A stretch of 38,626 nucleotides of DNA from Betaproteobacteria bacterium RIFCSPLOWO2_02_FULL_68_150 (GTDB taxonomy: Bacteria > Pseudomonadota > Gammaproteobacteria > Burkholderiales > SG8-39), in NCBI GenBank assembly GCA_001771975.1, contig MERE01000020.1, forward strand, positions 1 through 38,626, written 5' to 3'. Of the stretch, positions 1-8,900 are shown in pieces. Position numbers and translations under genes: made by a program. Under the pieces are notes generated by a model, which saw only the letters and a list, made by a program, of their open reading frames with translations, made no database searches and was not told the origin of the DNA. The first letter of the stretch is position 1. Each line of letters begins with the position of its first letter.

Positions 1-745
1 CCTCCATCTGCGCGAGCAGGAACGCGGCGACGATCTCGCCCGGCAGGAACGACGAGCCGATGTCGACCCAGGTGTACTTGTCCACCTCGCCGCGAAAGAA
101 GCGGCTGCGGTCGGTACCTTTCTCGCGCACGATCTCGGCGCGTGCGATCAGGCGCTCGTCGTTCACCAGCAGCGCGCCGCCTTCGCCCGAGATCACGTTC
201 TTGGTCTCATGGAAGCTCAGCGCGCCGAGCGCGCCAAGCGCGCCCAGGGCGCGCCCGCGGTAGTCCGACATCAGGCCCTGCGCCGCGTCCTCGATCACCA
301 GCAGGCCGCGGCGCCGGGCGATCTCGAGGATCGCGTCCATCTCGCAGGCGACGCCGGCGTAGTGCACCGGCACGATGGCGCGCGTGCGCGGCGTGATCGC
401 GGACTCGATGAGCGATGCGTCGAGATTGAGCGTGTCGGCGCGGATGTCGACGAACACCGGGACGCCGCCGCGCAGCACGAAGGCATTGGCCGTGGAGACG
501 AAAGTGTAGGAGGGCAGGATCACTTCGTCGCCCGGCCCGATGCCGGCGAGGATCGCGGCCATGTCGAGCGCCGCGGTGCACGAGTGCGTCAGCAGCGCTT
601 TGCGCGCGCCGGTTCGCTGCTCGAGCCAGCGGCTGCAGGCGGCGGTAAACGGGCCGTCGCCGGCCAGCATGGAATTCTGGTGGGCGCGCGCGATGTAGCT
701 GAGCTCCCGGCCGGTCATGTGCGGCCGGTTGAAGGGGACCTTCAT
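1..745 (-). CDS. wecE: WecE-like dTDP-4-amino-4,6-dideoxygalactose transaminase (partial, C-terminus off the window)
   Basis: PLP-dependent sugar aminotransferase of the DegT/DnrJ/EryC1 family. WecE converts dTDP-4-keto-6-deoxyglucose to dTDP-4-amino-4,6-dideoxygalactose for cell-surface glycans. The 248 visible residues match E. coli WecE almost block for block from memory: an N-terminal VPFNRP, LLTHSCTAALDMAA in the cofactor loop, LPSYTFVSTANAFVLRGG, VPVHYAGVACEMD, IEDAAQG, the PLP-lysine motif SFHETKN (Lys about 182) and REKGTDRSRFFRG. The reading frame runs off the left edge, so about one third of a roughly 375-residue protein is missing. The ATG at 745 lies 3 nt after the stop of the small membrane protein gene, so the two are translationally linked. 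Family assignment is firm; the exact sugar substrate is inferred. Confidence 0.9.
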   Translation of the reverse strand, partial: MKVPFNRPHMTGRELSYIARAHQNSMLAGDGPFTAACSRWLEQRTGARKALLTHSCTAALDMAAILAGIGPGDEVILPSYTFVSTANAFVLRGGVPVFVDIRADTLNLDASLIESAITPRTRAIVPVHYAGVACEMDAILEIARRRGLLVIEDAAQGLMSDYRGRALGALGALGALSFHETKNVISGEGGALLVNDERLIARAEIVREKGTDRSRFFRGEVDKYTWVDIGSSFLPGEIVAAFLLAQME

Positions 746-748
746 GTC

Positions 749-1114
749 TCAGCGGCCGTAACCGATGACGACCGCGCCGAGCACGATCAGCGCCACGCCG
801 GCGGCCTTGTGCAGCGACAGCTGCTCGCCGAGCAGCCACGCGCTCAGCACCAGCACCAGGGCGAAACTGAGGCTCATGAGCGGGTACGCCCGGCTCAGCT
901 CGAGTTGCGTCAACGCCGCCATCCAGGCGAGCGCGGCGGCGAACGCGGCGCCCAGGCCCGCCAGGATGTAGGGATCGAGCAACAGCCGCAGGACGAATCC
1001 CGCCTGGGCGGGCAGCGCTTCCGGCAGCGCGCCGTAGGCTACGACGCGCCACTTGATCAGCAGCTGGCCGGCGACGGTGAGCAGCAGCGTGATGGCGAGA
1101 TAGGCGTAACCCAT
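749..1114 (-). CDS. Small multidrug-resistance/EamA-type membrane protein (ArnE/ArnF-like)
   Basis: A 121-residue, very hydrophobic protein with four predicted membrane helices (about residues 3-22, 38-60, 65-88 and 96-118). It resembles the short one-domain members of the drug/metabolite transporter superfamily. The first helix ends in GQLLIKWRV, like the SMR/ArnE-type fold, and the last is a small-residue helix ending VVIGYGR. Short members work as dimers; ArnE/ArnF flip a lipid-linked aminosugar. It sits between the 120-residue gene (8-nt gap) and wecE (3-nt gap), so a role in moving or presenting a glycan precursor is reasonable, but that is inference from context. A generic small-molecule exporter is the alternative. 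Confidence 0.75.
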   Translation of the reverse strand: MGYAYLAITLLLTVAGQLLIKWRVVAYGALPEALPAQAGFVLRLLLDPYILAGLGAAFAAALAWMAALTQLELSRAYPLMSLSFALVLVLSAWLLGEQLSLHKAAGVALIVLGAVVIGYGR

Positions 1115-1122
1115 CCGCCGAG

Positions 1123-1485
1123 CTAACGACCCGGTTTGCGCCCCATCGGCCGCCGGCCGCGGGACTTGGAGGCGTGTGGTTGCCCGCCTCGGCGTCCGTC
1201 CCCACCCCGGCCGGGCCGGTTGCCGCCCTGCGGCGGGCGCTGGCCAGGCGTGCCCGCTGACGACGAAACCCTGCGGATCGCAGCGTTCAGGGCTTCGATG
1301 TTCGCCAGCCGGTGCTCGCCGGGACCGTGCAACTGCAATGCCTCCTGCTCGAGGCGAAGCAGTTCGCGCAATCGAGGCAGCGCATAGTCACGCGCGACCG
1401 CAACGCCGGATTCATTCTCGATTTCCTGCCGGTGCATCTGAATGCTGGCAATCTCATCCGTCACTTCGTCCGACGCTGTCCCCAC
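1123..1485 (-). CDS. Hypothetical 120-residue protein with Arg/Gly-rich C-terminal tail
   Basis: I do not recognise a family. The GTG start at 1485 is chosen because an AAAGGGAG Shine-Dalgarno stretch lies just upstream. The upstream in-frame ATG at 1551 would add 22 residues without a comparable site. The N-terminal two thirds are charged and helical (MHRQEIENE, LRELLRLEQEALQLHG, RLANIEALNAAIRRV). The last roughly 45 residues are low-complexity Gly/Arg/Pro/Lys (NRPGRGGDGRRGGQPH, then SRGRRPMGRKPGR), resembling RGG-type nucleic-acid-binding tails. It is the first gene of a minus-strand run with the membrane protein and wecE. Binding of RNA or DNA is only suggested by composition. Confidence 0.55.
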   Translation of the reverse strand: MGTASDEVTDEIASIQMHRQEIENESGVAVARDYALPRLRELLRLEQEALQLHGPGEHRLANIEALNAAIRRVSSSAGTPGQRPPQGGNRPGRGGDGRRGGQPHASKSRGRRPMGRKPGR

Positions 1486-1495
1486 CCGTGAACTC

Positions 1496-1533
1496 CCTTT
1501 GACCTGCACGTGGGCTCGCGGTCGGGTCAAAGG
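1496..1533. repeat. Perfect 9-bp inverted repeat overlapping a Shine-Dalgarno site
   Basis: CCTTTGACC at 1496-1504 and its exact complement GGTCAAAGG at 1525-1533 are separated by 20 nt. On the minus strand the downstream arm overlaps the AAAGGGAG ribosome-binding site of the 120-residue gene. In mRNA the arms could pair and hide that site; as DNA it could be an operator in the divergent intergenic region before the phosphofructokinase gene. Confidence 0.6.
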
Positions 1534-1637
1534 CCAACCGGGGCACCACACTCGAGGTTCGCCATTCTAGCGCCGGAGCGGGGCTGCATCTGACGGGATT
1601 GAGGAGCCGATCCGAAATCGAAGGCGCAGCGACCGGG

Positions 1638-2939
1638 ATGGGGCAGAATGAGCCCATGGCGAGCCCCGAAACACTGGCGATCCTGGTCGGGGGCGGACCG
1701 GCCCCCGGCATCAACGGCGTCATCAGCGCGGCGACCATCCGCGCTCGACTGCAAGGCCTCCGTGTCGTGGGCATCCGCGACGGTTTTGCCGACATCATGC
1801 AGGGAAAACTGGAGCGCGTGGTTCCGCTCACCTCGGAAGAGGTCAGCCGCATCCACTTCAGCGGCGGATCCTACCTCGGCACCTCGCGTGCCAACCCGAC
1901 CAGGGAGCGCGCACACCTGGACCACGTGCTGCGCTCGTTGGCGGCGCTTGGCGTCGGCCAGTTGATCACGATCGGGGGCGACGACACGGCCTTTTCCGCG
2001 ATGCACGTCGCGCAGGGCGCCGGCGGCCGGATCCGGGTCGCGCACGTGCCCAAGACCATCGACAACGACCTCGATCTGCCGGCGCACATCGACACCTTCG
2101 GCTACCAGACGGCGCGCCACGTCGGCGTCGGGCTGGTGAAGAACCTGATGATCGACGCTTACGCGACGAGCCGCTGGTACCTGGTGGTCGCGATGGGACG
2201 CAAAGCCGGCCACCTCGCCCTAGGCATCGCCAAGGCGGCCGGAGCGACGCTCGGCATCATTCCCGAGGAGTTTCCCGGCACCAAGACGAACCTCGATACG
2301 ATCGTCGACATCCTGACGGGCGCGGTCGTCAAGCGACTCGCGGCTGGACGCAAGGATGGCGTCGCGGTGCTGGCCGAAGGCCTGGCCGAAAGCGTGCCCG
2401 AGGCCGAGCTCGAGCGCTTCGGTGCCATCGAGCGCGACGAGCACGACCATATCCGCTTCGCCGAGCTCGACCTCGGCCGCGGCATCAAGCGGCAGCTCGA
2501 GGCGAGGCTGGCGAGCCTTGGTCTCAAGACCACGCTGGTGGCGAAAGACATCGGCTACGAGTTGCGCTGCGCAGACCCCATCCCGTTCGACATCGAGTAC
2601 ACGCGCGACCTTGGCTACTGCGCCGCGAAGTTCCTCCTCGAAGGCGGCTCGAACGCCATGATTTCTCTGCAGGGCGGCAATTTCGTGCCGGTGCCCTTCT
2701 CGACGATGCTCGATCCGCAGACGCAGCGCACCCGGGTGCGGCTGGTCGATATCCGCTCGACCCGCTACGCGATCGCGCGGCGCTACATGATCCGCTTGCG
2801 CCGCGACGACTTCGACAACCCCGCCAAGCTCGCGAGGATCGCGCCCGTGGCCGGGCTGTCCGCCGACCAGTTCCGCAGCCGCTTCGCCTACGTCGTGGAG
2901 CACGAGCCGCCGCCCCTGGTGCTGACACCGTCGCCGTAA
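1638..2939 (+). CDS. 6-phosphofructokinase, pyrophosphate-type
   Basis: Phosphorylates fructose 6-phosphate to fructose 1,6-bisphosphate; 433 residues from this start. The phosphofructokinase fold is clear: an N-terminal ILVGGGPAPGINGVI nucleotide/phosphate loop, GGSYLGTSR, GGDDT (residues 113-117), PKTIDNDL (138-145), the MGRKAGHLAL substrate region and IPEE. The second Asp of GGDD (116) and the Lys before TIDND (139) are the classical marks of PPi-dependent enzymes; ATP enzymes have Gly at both sites. PPi is therefore predicted as donor, making the step reversible. An ATG at 1656 is an alternative start with no clearly better ribosome site; a TTG at 1599 is less likely. The glucan synthase gene starts 37 nt downstream, so co-transcription is likely. 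Confidence 0.88.
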   Translation: MGQNEPMASPETLAILVGGGPAPGINGVISAATIRARLQGLRVVGIRDGFADIMQGKLERVVPLTSEEVSRIHFSGGSYLGTSRANPTRERAHLDHVLRSLAALGVGQLITIGGDDTAFSAMHVAQGAGGRIRVAHVPKTIDNDLDLPAHIDTFGYQTARHVGVGLVKNLMIDAYATSRWYLVVAMGRKAGHLALGIAKAAGATLGIIPEEFPGTKTNLDTIVDILTGAVVKRLAAGRKDGVAVLAEGLAESVPEAELERFGAIERDEHDHIRFAELDLGRGIKRQLEARLASLGLKTTLVAKDIGYELRCADPIPFDIEYTRDLGYCAAKFLLEGGSNAMISLQGGNFVPVPFSTMLDPQTQRTRVRLVDIRSTRYAIARRYMIRLRRDDFDNPAKLARIAPVAGLSADQFRSRFAYVVEHEPPPLVLTPSP

Positions 2940-2976
2940 CCCGCGGCGGCGAGGCACGGTCACGGAGCACCATCAC

Positions 2977-5900
2977 TTGAGATTGAGCGGCAATACCGTT
3001 CGCGACGCCTTGCTCGATTGGGGCGCGCGTCTGCGCCGCAACCGACCTGCCCCGCAATTCGCCGAAGACGAGCCGCCGCTGCGCTCCGAGCTGTTCAGCG
3101 CGGACCAGATGGAGCAGCACGGCAAGATCCTGGCCGGCACGCACCGGTTGAGCCTCAAGCGGGCGCCCGACCAGCTTCTGACCCGCCTGGCCGCAAATGA
3201 AGCCGTGCTGGTCGGGGTCTGCAACCTGCTCACGGCGGCGGTCAGGGCGAACCGCCGGATCTCTCCCGCCGGGGAGTGGCTGCTCGACAACTTCTATCTG
3301 ATCGAGGAGCAGATCCGGACCGCCAAGCGGCACTTGCCGAAGGGCTACAGCCGGCAGTTGCCGCGCCTCGCCTACGGTCCCTCGGCGGGGCGGCCGCGCG
3401 TCTACGACATCGCGCTCGAATCGGTTTCGCACGGCGACGGGCGAGTGGATCTGGAAAGCCTCAGCCGCTTTGTCGCCGCGTACCAGCAGGTGACCGCGCT
3501 CACCCTGGGCGAGTTGTGGGCCATCCCGATCATGCTGCGGCTGGCGCTGATCGAGAATCTGCGGCGCGCGGCGGCCCGGATCTCCACTGGCACCCTGGAG
3601 CGCGACCAGGCGGACGCCTGGGCGGACCAGATGATGGAGGTCGCCGAGAAGGACCCGAAGAGCCTGATTCTCACGATCGCGGATATGGCCAGGTCGGGTC
3701 CGCCGATGACTACTCCGTTCGTAGCCGAATTCGCGCGCCGCTTGCAGGGACAGAGCTCGGCCCTGGCGCTGCCCCTCACCTGGATCGAGCAGCGCCTCTC
3801 CGAGTCCAGCCTGACGATCGAACAGCTGGTGCAGGCCGAAGCCCAGAAACAGGCGGCCGACCAGGTCTCCATCAGCAACAGCATCGGCAGCCTGCGTTTT
3901 CTGGGGGCGATGGACTGGCGCGAGTTCGTCGAGACCATGAGCGCGGTGGAGAAGAAACTGCGCGAGGATCCGGGCGGGATCTACGGCCGGATGGACTTTG
4001 CCACGCGCGACCGCTACCGGCACGTCGTGGAAAGGGTTGCGAAGGCGAGCCGCCTTTCCGAAAGCGACGTCGCGCGCAAGGCGATCCAGCTGGCGCACGA
4101 AGGCGCGGCACGGACCGGCGCTGACCATCGCGTCGCGCACGTCGGTTTCTACCTGATCGACAAGGGGCTGCCGCAGCTCGAGCGCGCGGCGCAGGCGCAG
4201 CGGTCCCCCGCCGAGGCCCTGCGCCGGGCTGCCGGGCGGCTCCCGTTGTTCCACTATCTGGGCGCGATCGCGTTGCTCACGCTGGTACTGGCGGCAGCGT
4301 TAACGGCGAAGACCCGGGCGGACGGGGCGAGCGACGCGGTGCTGGTGTCGATCGGCATCCTCGCGGTGCTGGCGGCGAGTCATTTCGCGGTGACGCTGGT
4401 GAACTGGCTGGCAACGCTGCTGGCGACACAGCACGCGCTGCCGCGGATGGATTTCGGCGCGGGAATCCCGGCCGAGTTCCGCGCTCTGGTGGTGGTGCCG
4501 ACCCTGCTCTCGAGCGACCAGGGCATCGAAGATCTGGTCGAGGCGCTCGAGGTCCGGTTCCTGGCGAACCAGGATGAAAACCTGCACTTCGGCCTGCTGA
4601 CCGATTGGCGCGATGCGCCCGCGGAGAGCCTTGCGGAGGACGCGGCGCTGCTGCTCCTCGCCGCCAGGAGAATCGAGGAACTGAACCGGAAATACGCCGG
4701 CGCCGCTGCCGACCGGTTCTTCCTGTTCCATCGCCCGCGCTGCTGGAATGCGCAGGAACGCCTCTGGATGGGCTACGAGCGCAAACGCGGCAAGCTGGCG
4801 GACCTGAATGCGTTCCTGCGCGGCGCAGCGAAGGATCGTTTTGCGCTGGTGATCGGTGCCACCGAAGTATTGTGCAACGCGAAGTACGTGATCACGCTCG
4901 ACACCGATACGCAGCTGCCGCGCGATTCGGCGCGCCAGTTCGTCGGCGCCATGGCGCATCCTCTGAATCGCGCGCGCTACGACGAGGAGCGGCGCCGCGT
5001 CTGCGACGGCTATGCCATCCTGCAGCCGCGCCTGGCGGCGAGCCTGTCGAGCACCAACCGGTCGCGTTATGCGCGGCTGTGCGGCAGCGAGCCCGGCATC
5101 GATCCGTATACGCGCGCGGTGTCCGATGTTTACCAGGACCTGTTCGCCGAAGGCTCCTTTATCGGCAAGGGCATCTATGACATCGATGCCTTCGAGCGCG
5201 CGCTCAAGGGGCGCCTTCCCGAGAACCGGATCCTGAGCCACGACCTGCTGGAAGGTTGCTACGCGCGGGCCGGGCTGTTGAGCGACGTGCAACTGTTCGA
5301 GGAATACCCCTCCGGTTACGGCGCGGACGTGAGCCGGCGGCAGCGCTGGATCCGCGGCGACTGGCAGATCGCGCAGTGGTTGCTGCCGCAGGTTCCCGGA
5401 GGCGGCGCGGGCCGCGAGCGCAACCCGCTCTCCGCGCTGTCGCAATGGAAGCTGTTCGACAACCTGCGCCGCAGCCTCGTGCCGGGGGCATTGACGCTGC
5501 TGCTGCTGTGCGGGTGGACCGTCTCGCCAGCGGCCGCGTTCTGGACCCTGGCCGTGCTGGCAATCGTGCTGATTCCCCCCTTGCTAGCGTCCGCACTGGA
5601 GCTGATACGCAAGCCGGACGATGTGCCGCTTGGACAGCATCTGTCCGGTTCATTGCGATCGGCCGGACGCCATATCGCGCAGGCGGCCTTCGCGCTGGCC
5701 TGCCTTCCGTACGAGGCGTTCTTCAGCCTGGATGCGATCGTGCGCTCGGCGACGCGGATCCTGCTCACGCATCGCCGGCTCCTGGAGTGGAGCCCATCGA
5801 ACGAGCCGGGGCGCGCGGATTTCGTCGCGCTCTGCGGGGCGATGTGGATCGCTCCCGCGATCGCCGCGGCCGCGGCAGCGTGGTTGGCCGCAGCGAGTCC

Positions 5901-8900
5901 GGCAACGCTGCCAATTGCCGGGCCGATCCTGTGCTTGTGGTTTGCATCCCCGGCGCTCGCGTGGTGGCTCAGCCGGCCGCTCGCGCGCCCCGAGGCGAGA
6001 CTGACCGTCGAACAGCTGCTGTACCTGCGCAAGCTTGCGCGCAAGACCTGGGCGTTCTTCGAGACCTTCGTCGGCCCGGACGAACAATGGCTGCCGCCGG
6101 ACAACTTTCAGGAGTATCGCGGCGCGGTGGTGGCGCATCGCACATCGCCGACCAACATGGGGCTTGCGCTGCTCGCCAATCTGACTGCGTACGACTTCGG
6201 CTACCTGCCGGCGGGGCCATTGCTCGAGCGCAGCGCAAATGCGCTGCGCACGATGGCGGCGCTGGAACGGCATCAGGGCCACTTCTTCAACTGGTACGAC
6301 ACGCAGTCCCTGCAGCCGCTGCCGCCGCGCTACGTTTCATCGGTGGACAGCGGCAATCTCGCCGGCCATCTGCTGACCCTGCGCCAGGGGCTGCTCGCGC
6401 TGCCCGATGAACGGATTCTCGCGCCGCGCGTCTTCGAGGGGCTGAGCGATGCCCTCGCCATTCTCGTGGACGTTGCGGGAGAGGCGGCGACGGCGCAACT
6501 GGCTCAGCTGCACAAGGACCTGGAGTCCGCCTACGATTCGCGGCCGGTCACGCTCGACGCCGCGTGGCGCTGGCTCGAACCGCTGGCGACCACGGCAACG
6601 GAAATCGCGCGCAGCTTCGATGCCGGCCGCTCTTCCGGGACGGAAAGCGAAGCGCAGTGGTGGGCGCAGGCGTTGGATCGTCAATGCCGCAGCGCGGTTG
6701 ACGAACTGTTGTGGCTCGCGCCGTGGCTTGCGCTGCCGGTGGCGCCGGCAAGGTTGGTCACGCTCCCGGGTCTCGACGGGATTCCGACGTTGCGCCAATT
6801 GGCGGGGCTCGAGGCGCAATTGCGGCCGGCCATCGGGCGTTGGCTGGACGCTGACGTGCCGCCCGATGAACGCGCGTGGCTCCTGGAGCTGCAACGCGCG
6901 GTCGCGCTGGCGAGTGCCCGCGCCCGGCAGCGCATCGCGGCGATCGAAGACCTCGTGCGGCAAGCCGGCGAACTTGCCCGGATGGAATACGACTTCCTGT
7001 ACGACCGGGCGAGCCATCTGCTGGCCATCGGCTACAGCGTGGGTGAGCGCCGGCGCGACTCGAGCTACTACGATTTGCTCGCCTCGGAGGCGCGCCTCGC
7101 CTGTTTCGTGGCGATCGCCCAGGGACAACTGCCGCAGGAAAGCTGGTTCGCCCTCGGGCGCCTGCTCACCACCGCCGGCGGCGAGCCGATTCTCCTCTCG
7201 TGGAGCGGCTCGATGTTCGAGTACCTGATGCCGCTCCTGGTGATGCCGGCCTACGAAAACACGCTGCTCGACCAGACCTGCAGGGCTGCAGTGGCGAGGC
7301 AGATCGAATACGGCCGGCAGCGCGGCGTGCCCTGGGGCATGTCGGAGTCCGGCTACAACGCGGTCGACGTCCATCTCAATTACCAATACCGGGCCTTCGG
7401 CGTTCCCGGGCTGGGGCTGAAACGCGGGCTGGCGGAAGACCTCGTCGTCGCGCCGTACGCCTCGGCGCTCGCGCTGATGGTGGCCCCCGAGGCGGCGTGC
7501 CTGAACTTGCAGCGCCTCGCGGCCGACGGGCTGGAGGGCAGGTTCGGCTTGTATGAGGCCATCGACTACACCCCGCCGCGGCAGCGACGCGGCGAATCGA
7601 GCGCGGTGGTCCGGTCCTACATGGCGCACCACCAGGGCATGACGCTGCTTTCTCTCGCCCACCTGCTGCTGGATCGCCCGATGCAGCGGCGCTTCGAAGC
7701 GGATCCGCTGTTCCAGGCCACCACGCTGCTGCTGCAGGAGCGGATTCCGAAGGCCACGGCGTTGCATCTGCACGCGGCCGAACTTTCCGATATTCGCGCC
7801 ATCTCCAGCGGTCCGGAGATGCCGGTGCGCGTGCTCGCCAGCCCCGACACGCCGGCACCCGAAGTGCAACTGCTGTCCAACGGCCGCTACCACGTCATGG
7901 TGACGAACGCGGGCGGCGGCTACAGCCGCTGGAAAGACCTCGCCGTGACGCGCTGGCGCGAGGACAGCACCGGCGACCGCTGGGGTACCTTCTGTTTCAT
8001 CCGCGACCTGGCGAGCGGCGAGTTCTGGTCGAGCGCCCATCAGCCGACGCTCGAACCCGCGCTCGCGTACGAAGCGATGTTCTCGGAGGCGCGCGCGGAG
8101 TTTCGCCGCCGCGACCACGATATCGATACCCATACCGAGATCGTCGTGTCGCCGGAAGATGACATCGAGTTGCGCCGGCTGCACATCACCAATCGCTCCC
8201 GCACGCGCCGGGTGATCGACATCACGAGTTACGCCGAAGTCGTGCTTGCGTCGAGCGTCGCGGACGCCCTGCATCCGGCGTTCAGCAATCTGTTCGTGCA
8301 GACCGAGATCATCCGCCAGCGGCAGGCGATCCTGTGCACGCGCCGGCCCCGCTCGCTCGAGGAGCACCCGCCCTGGATGTTTCATCTGATGGCGGTGCAC
8401 GGCGCGGACAGCCGGGAGTCCTCCTACGAGACCGATCGCCTGCGTTTCATCGGCCGCGGGCGCTCGCTCGCGGCGCCGCAGGCCATGTCCGAGCTGGCGG
8501 CGCTCTCGGGCAGCGAGGGCTCGGTGCTGGATCCCATCGTCGCGATCCGGCACCAGATCACGCTCGATGCGGAGCAATCGGCGATCATCGACATGGTCTC
8601 CGGCATCGGCGAGACGCGCGAAGCCGTCCTGGGCCTGGTCGGCAAGTACCAGGACCGGCATCTGGCGGATCGCGTCTTCGACCTGGCGTGGACGCATAGC
8701 TGGGTGACGCTGCGCCAGATCAACGCCACGGAGTCTGACGCACAACTGTATGGACACCTGGCGGGCTCGGTCATCTACGCCAATCCGTCGTTGCGCGCAG
8801 ACGCAGCCGTTCTCGCCAAGAACCGCCGCGGGCAATCCAGCCTGTGGGGCTACGCCATTTCGGGCGATCTTCCGATCGTGCTGCTTCAGATTGGCGACCT

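Noticed and set aside
2524..4254. 576-codon minus-strand open frame over the phosphofructokinase/glucan synthase junction
   Set aside because: Spans two convincingly coding plus-strand genes; low-complexity Arg-rich translation.
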